64,000 bases of DNA, taken from contig NZ_CP088285.1 of NCBI RefSeq assembly GCF_011516645.4, positions 4,110,501 through 4,174,500 on the forward strand, in the 5' to 3' direction. This DNA comes from Bradyrhizobium septentrionale. Lineage in GTDB: Bacteria; Pseudomonadota; Alphaproteobacteria; Rhizobiales; Xanthobacteraceae. The stretch's first letter is position 1; each line of letters opens with the position of its first letter. A program made the position numbers and the translations under genes. Below the pieces are notes generated by a model. It was given only the letters and a program-made list of their open reading frames with translations. It was not told where the DNA came from and did no database searches. This document shows, piece by piece, positions 41,591-48,958 of the stretch.

Positions 41591-42445
41591 ATGCCGCTCT
41601 CATCGGAACTGTTCACAAAGGAAGGTCCGGGCAAAAAGCGTCTAGCCGACTGCGCCGTCAATCATCAGTTTAATATCTTCAAGGACAAGACGCCGAATTT
41701 TCCCGGTACGGAGGACGCGGTCGGGCGAATCCAGACCGCGCTGCGGTCGCTGGGTTTCACCATCTCCGATGCGGCCGGCGTTTACGGAGAGTCGACGGCG
41801 AAGGCGGTGTTCGCTTTCAAGAGCGCTCATCGTCCCAAGCCGATCCTCGGCCCTGGCCAGACAGTTCCGGACCGTGTCGTCGGCATCCAGACCATCGCCG
41901 CACTCGACAAGGCAATGGCCGGAAAAGGCCCGAATCCCGGTCCGACGCCTCCCGGTCCGACGCCTCCTCCTCCGACGCCTCCTCCTCCGACGCCTCCCCC
42001 TCCGACGCCTCCCCGTCCGACGCCTCCGCCGCCCGCGCCCAAACCGACGGACCGCGTCTGGAAGTTCAGCCTCAAACTACAGACGAATGCGGATAGCATA
42101 TTTAGCTTCAGGCTGGAGCTGACCGATCCCGACGGCAACAGCGAAAACTTTCTCACTTCTAAACCTGTGAAGTTTACGAATACCTTGGGTACGCCAGTCA
42201 ACTGCATCCAGGTCGGAGCCCTGAAGTTCTCGAACGAGGTTTCCCTCAACGATATTCTCGGCTGCCTCGCCGGTGTGGCGCTCAAGCCTGGCGACCGCGC
42301 TGAGGTTCTCACCGGCACACTGGCCGTCTCCGACGCGGACAAAAACATCAATTCCTTGGCGCCCGTCAACGGCGCCGCTCAGGGACAGCCGAACGAAGGC
42401 GGCATCCTGTTCGTGGCTTCCGTGCTACAGCGGTTGGCGTTTTAG
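41591..42445 (+). CDS. Peptidoglycan-binding-like protein with Pro-rich linker
   Basis: 284 residues from ATG 41591 (GGAGGACAGC ahead). N-terminal PG_binding_1-like domain: TEDAVGRIQTALRSLGFTIS, then GVYGESTAKAVFAFK (residues about 36-85). A linker of T-P-P-P-P repeats (about 117-152; DNA 41940-42040, tandem 15-bp units) leads to a unique C-terminal domain of about 130 residues (beta-rich, VWKFSLKLQTNADSIFSFRL). No N-terminal signal peptide is visible, so the protein may be exported by another route or loaded onto a secretion apparatus. GC is lower than in neighbours, consistent with acquisition. Confidence 0.72.
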   Translation: MPLSSELFTKEGPGKKRLADCAVNHQFNIFKDKTPNFPGTEDAVGRIQTALRSLGFTISDAAGVYGESTAKAVFAFKSAHRPKPILGPGQTVPDRVVGIQTIAALDKAMAGKGPNPGPTPPGPTPPPPTPPPPTPPPPTPPRPTPPPPAPKPTDRVWKFSLKLQTNADSIFSFRLELTDPDGNSENFLTSKPVKFTNTLGTPVNCIQVGALKFSNEVSLNDILGCLAGVALKPGDRAEVLTGTLAVSDADKNINSLAPVNGAAQGQPNEGGILFVASVLQRLAF

Positions 42446-42811
42446 CGGTCCGCGACGCGCCGGCCCACCTATCCCGCGCCTGCGCCGCGCCCTCGGCTGT
42501 GAGCGGAGCGTCGCGGGTGATGTTCACGTGTCCGCTGTGGTAAACATGACCTACTAACCCGGGACGCGCTCTATCGCTCCGGCTGGAAGAGACATCAGCC
42601 ACACGTGCGGCCGCCGCTCGCATTGAAACGATCTTGGGTACTTTCCCGCGCGTTCTATTGGCAGGGGGGCCGCCTCGCGAACTCGGCTTCACCAGACCTG
42701 AAGGGCCGCCAGCGGACAGGATCTGACCCCGCTGCGGCCCCTCGCGCGCAATGCCGGCAACAGCAGCACCGGCGACGCGATCTCAGCTAAGCGTGCGCAT
42801 GTGAAGGGAGA
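42446..42811. other. Intergenic region with decayed sequence
   Basis: No intact gene. It contains a GTGATGTTCACGTG patch near 42520 and no promoter-like pair. It adjoins the XRE-family remnant at 42812-42976. Confidence 0.35.
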
Positions 42812-42976
42812 CTCGATGTGATCGAGCCGCGCATTCAGCTCGTCGAGCTTTCTCGAAGTGTCGAGTTCGGCGTGCAGCAGTGCGGACGATCAGTAGCGCG
42901 ATCTCTTTCGAGAGCGGGTAACCGTTCTCGAAATTATTCCAGCGCTTACGCTCGATCTTGAGCCGAATGGCCGCGT
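42812..42976 (-). pseudogene. Remnant of an XRE-type helix-turn-helix gene
   Basis: On the minus strand one frame reads LKIERKRWNNFENGYPLSKE, then IALLIVR, the turn of a phage-repressor-like HTH (RWNNFENG followed by helix 4). A neighbouring frame reads RKLDELNARLDHIE, a plausible continuation. The upstream part ends at the SDR gene boundary (42977), so the gene has lost its start and contains a frameshift. Probably a relic of a small regulator. Confidence 0.45.
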
Positions 42977-43828
42977 CTATTTCCCCTTCACGAAGGCGGC
43001 GAACGCATCGCCATAATCCGGATGCCAGCGCGACAGCGGCGGGCGGTTCTCTACGATATCGCCGGCTGCCCACAGGATGCGGCGTTCGTCGAGCGCGCGT
43101 GGCACGTCGTTGTCCGGGCAGAGGATATAGAAATCGTTCGCCTCGAGGCGCCCGATCATGAAGTCGACGGTCTGCTCCGATGTCCAGGCGCCGGCCGGCT
43201 TCTCGGTGCGGCCGCGCGCGGTCAACCCGGTGAAGACGAAACCCGGGATCAAGAGATGCGCTGATATCCTGCAGCCGTCGGTGTTGCGTAATTCATGTTG
43301 GAGCGCCTCGGTGAACGCCTTCACGCCGGCCTTGGAGACGTTGTAGGCGGGATCGCCCGGCGGCGTGGTGATGCCCTGCTTGGAGCCGGTGTTGATGATC
43401 AGCCCCGGCCGGCCGCGCTTGATCATGTTGGGCGCAAACGCCTGCGTGCCGTTGATCACGCCCCAGAGATTGACGCCAAGGATGCGCTGCCAATTGTCCG
43501 CGGGCCCGAACATCGCGCTGCCGGGCTGGATGCCGGCATTGTTCATCAGGATGTCGGTGCCGCCGAATTTCCTTGCGACACTGGCCTCGAGCTCCGCGAC
43601 CGCGTCCGCGCGGCTGACGTCGACGGCAGCCGTCATGATATCGGCCGCGCCGCCGGGCGCCGCAGATGACAGTTTTGTCGCAGTCGCCTTCAGCCTGTCA
43701 TCGCCGAGATCGGCGATGCAGACCTTCATGCCGGCTTCGGCGAACCGCAACGCGGCGGCAAGCCCGATGCCGGACGCGCCGCCGGTGATCACGGCAACAT
43801 GATTGGCTGATATCACGGGGTGGGGCAT
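42977..43828 (-). CDS. Short-chain dehydrogenase/reductase
   Basis: 283 residues from ATG 43828 with CGGAGATCGCC ahead; upstream in-frame codons run through a repeat and are discounted. Classical SDR: TGGASGIG nucleotide loop (about 16-23), NNAG (about 95), YNVSK with catalytic Tyr/Lys (about 168-172), and active Ser in the INTGSK region. A substrate-loop/C-terminal region of about 75 residues follows. Oxidises or reduces an alcohol or ketone with NAD(P). Single gene with repeats upstream. Confidence 0.9.
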   Translation of the reverse strand: MPHPVISANHVAVITGGASGIGLAAALRFAEAGMKVCIADLGDDRLKATATKLSSAAPGGAADIMTAAVDVSRADAVAELEASVARKFGGTDILMNNAGIQPGSAMFGPADNWQRILGVNLWGVINGTQAFAPNMIKRGRPGLIINTGSKQGITTPPGDPAYNVSKAGVKAFTEALQHELRNTDGCRISAHLLIPGFVFTGLTARGRTEKPAGAWTSEQTVDFMIGRLEANDFYILCPDNDVPRALDERRILWAAGDIVENRPPLSRWHPDYGDAFAAFVKGK

Positions 43829-43864
43829 CGGCGATCTCCGGACACATTGTGGCTGACGTTCTAT

Positions 43865-43919
43865 AGCGTTTTCAAGCGAAGTGGTTCCCGGTTCGCGTGA
43901 AGAAAACGCGTCAAACAAG
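43865..43919. repeat. GACGCGTTTTCTTCACGCGAACCGG element, copy 2 (inverted)
   Basis: Reads AGCGTTTTCAAGCGAAGTGG, TTCCCGGTTCGCGTGAAGAA and AACGCGTCAAACAAG, the reverse complement of copy 1 at 27323-27374 apart from a few substitutions. Immediately followed by the 38-bp palindrome at 43925-43962. Confidence 0.72.
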
Positions 43920-43924
43920 TAAAC

Positions 43925-43962
43925 TGGAGTTTGGTTCTGATATCGATCAGAACCAAACTCCA
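43925..43962. repeat. 38-bp near-complete palindrome (17-bp arms)
   Basis: Arms TGGAGTTTGGTTCTGAT (43925-43941) and ATCAGAACCAAACTCCA (43946-43962) are perfect inverted repeats around ATCG. As RNA this would be a long uninterrupted hairpin. It sits between the divergent SDR and aldehyde-dehydrogenase genes, next to repeat copy 2. Confidence 0.8.
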
Positions 43963-44126
43963 ACCTATCATAGCGCGCGAACCATATGCGCTGGCGCATG
44001 GGAGGTTTTCATGCGCGCCGCCCTCGATAACGCCGGCTCGGCTTTACGGTTTCGCGCCTGCGCTGTAGAATCGCCGATATAACGCTTCCAAAAGACTTCA
44101 GCCGACATTTTACAGGGAGTGCAAAC

Positions 44127-45623
44127 ATGGCTGTTTCGCAAGCTATTCCGATCACGCGCCATCCTTATGCCGATGGCTCCACCAAGAAGATGCTGATCGA
44201 CGGCAAATGGGTCGACGCCGCCTCCGGCAAGACATTCGAAACACACAATCCCGCGACCGGCGAGTTGCTCGCGACCGTTGCCGAAGGCGATGCCGAGGAT
44301 ATCAACCGCGCAGTCGCGGCGGCGCGCCGCGCCTTCGAAGGTCCCTGGAGCAAGGTCAAGCCGTTCGAACGGCAAAACCTGCTGCTCAAGCTCGCCGAGC
44401 TGGTCGAGGCCAATTTCGAGGAATTGTCACAGCTCGACACGCTCGACATGGGCGCGCCGATCAGCCGTACCCGCGGCAACAAGCTGCGCGCGCTCGGCAT
44501 GCTGCGCTACTACGCGGGCCAGGCCACCGCGATCCACGGCGAGACCATCGAGAACTCGCTGCCCGGCGAGATTTTCTCCTACACGCTGAAGGAGCCGATC
44601 GGCGTGGTCGGCGCCATCATCCCGTGGAACGGGCCGCTGACCGCCTCGATCTGGAAGATCGGCCCTGCGATCGCGACCGGCTGCACCGTGGTGCTGAAGC
44701 CGGCGGAGGAATCGCCGCTGACCTCGCTGCGCATCGGCGAGCTCTGCATGGAGGCCGGCATTCCGCCCGGCGTCGTCAACGTCGTGCCGGGCTATGGCGA
44801 GACCGCGGGCGCGGCGCTTGCTTCGCATCCCGATGTCGACAAGGTCGCCTTCACCGGCTCGCACATCACGGGCCAGTCGATCATCCGCGCCTCGGCCGGT
44901 AACCTCAAGCGCGTCTCGCTCGAGCTCGGCGGCAAGTCGCCGGACATCGTGTTCGCCGACGCCGATCTCGACGCGGCGGTGCCGGGGGCGGCGATGGCGG
45001 TGTTCGCCAATTCCGGCCAGATCTGCAGCGCGGGCACGCGGCTGTTCGTCGAGCAGAAGGTCTATGACGAGTTCGTTGGCCGCGTCGCCGAGTTCGGCAA
45101 GAAGCTGCAGGTCGGCAACGGCCTCGATCCCAACACCCAGATCGGCCCGCTGGTGTCGCAGCAGCAGATGGAGCGGGTGTCCGGCTATCTCGACATCGGC
45201 CAGAAGGAAGGCGCCAAGGCGCTTGCCGGCGGCGGCCGCCTCACCGAGGGCGCGCTGTCGAAGGGCTATTTCGTGCAGCCGACCGTGTTCGCCAATGTGC
45301 AGGACAACATGCGCATCGCGCAGGAGGAGATCTTCGGCCCGGTGATCTCGGCGATCTCGTTCAAGGATCCGGACGAGCTGATCAAGCGCGCCAATGCCAC
45401 CACCTTCGGCCTCGGCTCCGGTGTCTGGACCACCAATGTCAGCAAGGCGCACCAGGTCGCCAAGGCGCTGCGCGCCGGCTCGGTCTGGGTCAATTGCTAC
45501 CAGGCGATGGATCCCGCGGTGCCGTTCGGCGGCTACAAGATGAGCGGCTACGGCCGCGAGTCCGGCAAGCAGCACGTCGAGGAATATCTCAACGTCAAGG
45601 CGGTCTGGATCAAGACGGGTTAG
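44127..45623 (+). CDS. Aldehyde dehydrogenase (ALDH superfamily)
   Basis: 498 residues. Catalytic Cys300 (NSGQICSAGTR), Glu267 (LELGGKSPD) and Asn168 (IIPWNGP), NAD loop FTGSHITGQ near residue 245. Longer and closer to phenylacetaldehyde/betaine-type ALDHs than the 469-residue paralogue at 39102. It has a GGGAGTGCAAAC ribosome site. No partners within an operon; probably oxidises a substrate-derived aldehyde from one of the neighbouring catabolic genes. Confidence 0.93.
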   Translation: MAVSQAIPITRHPYADGSTKKMLIDGKWVDAASGKTFETHNPATGELLATVAEGDAEDINRAVAAARRAFEGPWSKVKPFERQNLLLKLAELVEANFEELSQLDTLDMGAPISRTRGNKLRALGMLRYYAGQATAIHGETIENSLPGEIFSYTLKEPIGVVGAIIPWNGPLTASIWKIGPAIATGCTVVLKPAEESPLTSLRIGELCMEAGIPPGVVNVVPGYGETAGAALASHPDVDKVAFTGSHITGQSIIRASAGNLKRVSLELGGKSPDIVFADADLDAAVPGAAMAVFANSGQICSAGTRLFVEQKVYDEFVGRVAEFGKKLQVGNGLDPNTQIGPLVSQQQMERVSGYLDIGQKEGAKALAGGGRLTEGALSKGYFVQPTVFANVQDNMRIAQEEIFGPVISAISFKDPDELIKRANATTFGLGSGVWTTNVSKAHQVAKALRAGSVWVNCYQAMDPAVPFGGYKMSGYGRESGKQHVEEYLNVKAVWIKTG

Positions 45624-45650
45624 GCAGTTCGATTCGACTGCATCTTGCTT

Positions 45651-45708
45651 GCCTCTCCCCGCCTGCGGGGAGAGGTCGCCGCGCTCTTGCGCGGCGGGTG
45701 AGGGGGTA
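45651..45708. repeat. CCTCTCCCC...GGGGAGAGG palindrome, copy d
   Basis: CCTCTCCCCGCCTGCGGGGAGAGG forms a strong hairpin, then GCCGCGCTCTTGCGCGGC forms a second, followed by GGGTGAGGGGG. It follows the ALDH stop by about 30 bp and may serve as its terminator; same family as copies a-c. Confidence 0.7.
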
Positions 45709-45909
45709 CAGGTCTCAACAATCGGCGCGCTCGCGGAGGGAAGCCCCTCACCCAATGCCTGCACGATTTCGGAATACTAGAAAAATATCCCTGATTTGCC
45801 CGACGTGTCAAGTTGCCTTGTCGAGAGCCGGCCGCCGCCGGCTACTTTGCATGGGGTTGTTTTCGATATTTTCGCAGCGCGCCCTTGCGACGGCCGCCGG
45901 TTCTTGCGT

Positions 45910-46293
45910 TTACCGCCCGGCGGCCTTCTTCGGCTTGCCGATGTCGCTGCGCAGCGCCTCGAGGTCCTTGCGCACGGCGGTCGCGGCGTCGCGCTCGATC
46001 TTGCGGTAGCGTGCCACCAGGGAGAGTCCGAACGGGGTTAGCACCGCGCCGCCGCCATTCTTGCCGCCGGTCTGCCGTTCCACCGCCGCCTGCCGGCAGA
46101 TGCGGTTGATCTCGTCGACCAGGTCCCAGGCGCGCTTGTAGCTCATGTCCATGGCGCGGCCGGCAGCCGAGATCGAGCCGCACTCCTTGATCCGTTCGAG
46201 GAGCAGAATCTTGCCCGGCCCGATCCGGTCCTCGGCATCGAGGTCGATGCGGACGCTCAACGAGGGGAGCAATGTGGCGCTCTGTTTCGACAT
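45910..46293 (-). CDS. ModE N-terminal-domain (molybdate-type) regulator
   Basis: 127 residues. Winged-helix domain of the ModE/LysR-like type: ERIKECGSISAAGRAMDMSY, then KRAWDLVDEIN, and the wing GGKNGGGAVLTPFGLSLVAR at about residues 75-95. Typical ModE (about 260 residues) adds a di-MOP molybdate-binding domain, which is absent here. Such short forms occur in alphaproteobacteria and may sense something else or act with a separate Mo sensor. The MoSto genes are 19 kb away. No mod transport genes nearby. Confidence 0.85.
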   Translation of the reverse strand: MSKQSATLLPSLSVRIDLDAEDRIGPGKILLLERIKECGSISAAGRAMDMSYKRAWDLVDEINRICRQAAVERQTGGKNGGGAVLTPFGLSLVARYRKIERDAATAVRKDLEALRSDIGKPKKAAGR

Positions 46294-46366
46294 GGCAAGC
46301 CTGCTAGTCTGTTCGGTAGATTGCCACTACCCGCTTTTGCGAACAAGATGAACCCGTGAGATAACG

Positions 46367-46415
46367 GGCATGATCCGGAAAAGTGGAAAGCCGGTTTTCC
46401 GAACAGATCATGCCC
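46367..46415. repeat. GCATGATCCGG...AGATCATGC hairpin element, copy 2
   Basis: GGGCATGATCCGGAAAAGTG, then GAAAGCCGGTTTTCCGAACA and GATCATGCCC. Close copy of 18411-18458, here 40 bp before the OYE start. Confidence 0.72.
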
Positions 46416-46454
46416 AAGATTTAATGGACATCACAAAGAATAATCGGGGTAGGC

Positions 46455-47582
46455 ATGAGTTCTCCGTCGCTGTTTTCGCCGCTCAAGGTCGGGCCCTATG
46501 AGCTGAAGCACCGTGTCGTGATGGCGCCTTTGACGCGGATGCGGGCGGCGCGGCCGAGTCTCGCGCCGCGGCCGCTGAACGCGGAATATTATGCGCAACG
46601 CGCCACGCCGGGCGGCCTGCTCATCGCGGAAGCCTCGCCCGTGGTCGCCACCGGCTTCGGCAATCCTGGCGTCCCCGGCATCTATAGCGAGGCCCAGACC
46701 GCCGGTTGGCGCGAGGTGGTGGACGCCGTGCACGCCAAGGGCGGCCTGATCTTCCTGCAGCTCTGGCACGTCGGCCGCGTCTCGCACTCCTCGTTCCAGC
46801 CCGATGGTGCGCTGCCGGTGGCGCCGTCGGCGGTTGCGATCCCGCCCGAGTTCAGGGCGATGACGGCTGACGGCAAGGTGGTCGACTACGAGACGCCGCG
46901 CGCGCTCGAGACTGGCGAGGTCGCGCTGATGGTCGAGGCCTACCGCGAGGGCGCGAAGAACGCGCTCGCCGCCGGCTTCGACGGCGTCGAGATCCACGGC
47001 GCCAATGGCTATCTGATCGAGCAGTTCCTGCAGTCGCGCAGCAATCTGCGCACCGACCAATATGGCGGATCGATCGAGAACCGCGTCCGCTTCCTGATGG
47101 AGGTGACGCAGGTGGTGACCGAGGTGTGGGGCGCCAACCGCGTCGGCGTGCGGCTGTCGCCCTACGGCATCGCCAATGGCAGCGGCGAGGCCGATCCGAT
47201 GCCGCTCTACAGCCACGCCATCAAGGCGCTCGACAAGCTCGGGCTCGCCTATCTGCATTTCATCGAGCCGCGCGCCTCGGGCACCGGCCGCGCCGACGTC
47301 GACTGGCAGAACGTGCCGTCGGCGATGGTGCTGTACCGCCCGATGTGGAGCGGTGTGCTGATATCGGCCGGCAACGTTGTCGGTGACAGCGCGGAGCGCG
47401 CGCTCGCCGAAGGTCATGCCGACGCGATCGCCTTCGGCCGCTACTTCATCTCCAACCCGGACCTGCCGCGCCGCCTGCAGCGCGGCTATCCGCTGACCCC
47501 GTATCATCGCCCGACCTTCTACGCCGGCGAGGAGAAGGGCTACACGGATTATCCCGTCCACGATGAGATGGCGCAGGCCTGA
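46455..47582 (+). CDS. Old Yellow Enzyme-family alkene reductase
   Basis: 375 residues, FMN TIM-barrel. N-terminal SPLKVGPYELKHRVVMAPLT, substrate-binding HGANGYL (His and Asn pair), and the FMN phosphate site SAGNVVGDS/AFGRYFISNP. NADPH-dependent reduction of activated C=C bonds or nitroesters (NemA/XenB type). Repeat element 46367-46415 lies in its upstream region. Stand-alone gene; physiological substrate unknown. Confidence 0.9.
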   Translation: MSSPSLFSPLKVGPYELKHRVVMAPLTRMRAARPSLAPRPLNAEYYAQRATPGGLLIAEASPVVATGFGNPGVPGIYSEAQTAGWREVVDAVHAKGGLIFLQLWHVGRVSHSSFQPDGALPVAPSAVAIPPEFRAMTADGKVVDYETPRALETGEVALMVEAYREGAKNALAAGFDGVEIHGANGYLIEQFLQSRSNLRTDQYGGSIENRVRFLMEVTQVVTEVWGANRVGVRLSPYGIANGSGEADPMPLYSHAIKALDKLGLAYLHFIEPRASGTGRADVDWQNVPSAMVLYRPMWSGVLISAGNVVGDSAERALAEGHADAIAFGRYFISNPDLPRRLQRGYPLTPYHRPTFYAGEEKGYTDYPVHDEMAQA

Positions 47583-47594
47583 ATTCGCAGCCTC

Positions 47595-47681
47595 GTAGCC
47601 CGGATGGAGCGCAGCGCAATCCGGGGCCTTGCATCAGCGGATCGACCGTTCCCGGATTACGCTTCGCTGCATCCGGGCTAC
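47595..47681. repeat. GTAGCCCGGAT...ATCCGGGCTAC element
   Basis: Ends GTAGCCCGGAT (47595-47605) and ATCCGGGCTAC (47671-47681) are perfect 11-bp inverted repeats, with internal GAGCGCAGCGCAATCCGG and CCGGATTACGCTTCGC also partly inverted. One copy in this window. It lies directly after the OYE stop. Confidence 0.72.
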
Positions 47682-47695
47682 AATGGTTCCATCTT

Positions 47696-47782
47696 CGTCA
47701 TTGCGAGCGAAGCGAAGCAATCCATATCTCTCGGAGCGCGGAGAGATGGATTGCTTCGTCGCTTCGCTCCGCGCAATGACGG
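47696..47782. repeat. CGTCATTGCGAGCGAAGCGAAGC element, copy 1
   Basis: Starts CGTCATTGCGAGCGAAGCGA, has GCAATCCAT.../...ATGGATTGC in the interior, and ends CGCTCCGCGCAATGACGG, a long imperfect hairpin. A second copy is at 50773-50863. It reaches to within 22 bp of the GFA gene start. Confidence 0.75.
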
Positions 47783-47804
47783 TGAGCAAATGGAGCGCAT
47801 CCCG

Positions 47805-48323
47805 ATGTTTCCGGAAGACGACGAGTTCGCGTCGAGCAAGAAGCCGAAACCCGTCGCACTCGCAAAGCCCGCGGCAGGGCAATGTCTGTGCGGCAAGGTG
47901 CGGTTCGAGATCGACGTGCCGGCGCGCTGGGCCTGGCACGATCACACCGCCGCCAGCCGCCGCGCCCATGGCGCGGCCTATGCGACCTATGTCGGCAGCT
48001 GGAAGAAGCGCTTCCGCATCACCCAGGGCGAGAGCGAGCTCTCGCGTTACGAAGATGACGCCAGCAAGACGGCGCGCAGCTTCTGCGCCAATTGCGGCAC
48101 GCCGATTTCCTATGAACGCGCGCGTTCGCCGCACATGGTCAACATCCCGCGCGCGCTGTTTTCGGGCCGCACCGGCCGGCAGCCGCTCTATCACATCGCG
48201 ATCGAGGAGCTGCAGGAATGGGCCTATGCCGGCGAGCCGCTGGTGCCGCTGAAGGGCTATCCCGGCGTGGTCTGGCAGCGCTCTAAAAAGAAGAAGCGCA
48301 GCGAGCGCGAGGGGATGTTCTAG
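47805..48323 (+). CDS. GFA-family (glutathione-dependent formaldehyde-activating type) zinc protein
   Basis: 172 residues from ATG 47805 (GGAG 9 nt ahead; ATG 47790 is in frame). Zinc ligands in GQCLCGKVRFEI and FCANCGTPIS, with a third set around AWHDHTAASRR. GFA proteins resemble Gfa/CENP-V, a Zn-binding beta fold; activity on formaldehyde-glutathione adducts is unproven for most. A C-terminal lysine/arginine-rich tail (WQRSKKKKRSEREG) is unusual. Followed by a bidirectional hairpin. Confidence 0.85.
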   Translation: MFPEDDEFASSKKPKPVALAKPAAGQCLCGKVRFEIDVPARWAWHDHTAASRRAHGAAYATYVGSWKKRFRITQGESELSRYEDDASKTARSFCANCGTPISYERARSPHMVNIPRALFSGRTGRQPLYHIAIEELQEWAYAGEPLVPLKGYPGVVWQRSKKKKRSEREGMF

Positions 48324-48343
48324 GCTCTGAAGCCGTCGAACAA

Positions 48344-48367
48344 AGAGAGGGGCCGAAGCCCCTCTCT
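48344..48367. terminator. Bidirectional hairpin between convergent genes
   Basis: AGAGAGGGGC and GCCCCTCTCT are perfect 10-bp arms with CGAA loop. It lies between the GFA stop (48323) and the convergent His/Trp-rich gene end (48374) and could terminate both. Confidence 0.72.
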
Positions 48368-48373
48368 CAGTGC

Positions 48374-48685
48374 TTACCAGCGGTGCCAGTGATGCCGATG
48401 GTGCCAGTGACGCCAGCGGTAGCCGTGACCCCAGTGCCGATGGTGCCAGTAGCCCCAGGGACGATGCCAGCCGCCATAGCCGTAACCACCCCAATACTGC
48501 GGATGGTAGTAGCCACCGCCGTAGGAATGACGGTGCCAGCAATGGCCCCATTCGTTGCAGACGTAACCGGCGGGGACGACGGCTCCCGCCGCAGGGACTT
48601 CGATTGGCGTCGCAGACGCCGGCGCGCCGGAGAGTGCAACACCACCGAGTGCGGCGATGCCAGCAAATGCAGAAACGAGTTTCAT
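48374..48685 (-). CDS. Secreted Gly/His/Trp/Tyr-rich protein
   Basis: 103 residues from ATG 48685. Signal peptide with Ala-rich cleavage region (MKLVSAFAGIAALGGVALSG...ASATP). After a short stretch with GYVCNEWGHCWHRHSYGGGY the mature chain is almost entirely His, Trp, Tyr, Gly and Arg (e.g. HHRHWGHGYRWRHWHHRHHW). Two cysteines sit near the start (CNEWGHC). It is probably a periplasmic or outer metal-binding or cell-surface protein; related low-complexity proteins occur in rhizobia. The ribosome site is unusually perfect (see 48690-48700). Confidence 0.78.
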   Translation of the reverse strand: MKLVSAFAGIAALGGVALSGAPASATPIEVPAAGAVVPAGYVCNEWGHCWHRHSYGGGYYHPQYWGGYGYGGWHRPWGYWHHRHWGHGYRWRHWHHRHHWHRW

Positions 48686-48689
48686 CAAT

Positions 48690-48700
48690 ATCACCTCCTT
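48690..48700 (-). promoter_or_regulatory. Perfect Shine-Dalgarno sequence AAGGAGGTGAT
   Basis: Read on the minus strand, all 11 bases complement the 16S rRNA 3' end, with four further bases before ATG 48685. The match is much longer than the 4-6 bases seen in front of other genes in this window, and predicts very strong initiation. Confidence 0.75.
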
Positions 48701-48958
48701 CAACATCCGTTGGAGGCGATGAGCCGCGAGCCGGTTCGGCGCATTACGCAGGTTTAATACCGATCAAGCTTCGTTGAATGGATCGCGATCGCTGGTGCGG
48801 GATTTTGCGCCCGTCTGACCGCAACGCGAACGATCGCCTTCATGAGGCGCGCGCCTGCGGAATGCGGCCATGACCGGCTGCTCGATTGCTCCCGTCACGC
48901 AAGTTTGGTCATCTCCTCTGGTCCCGTCGGCCAACGCGCTGATGGGCTCGGAGGGAAC

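Noticed and set aside
41940..42040. Tandem 15-bp repeats as a CRISPR array
   Set aside because: Units are contiguous, in frame and encode T-P-P-P-P; there are no unique spacers.
44427..45764. 445-codon open frame on the minus strand over the second aldehyde dehydrogenase
   Set aside because: Antisense shadow; His/Arg/Asp-rich product without any family pattern.
46431..47561. 376-codon open frame opposite the Old Yellow Enzyme gene
   Set aside because: Shadow of a gene with all OYE motifs; no independent support.
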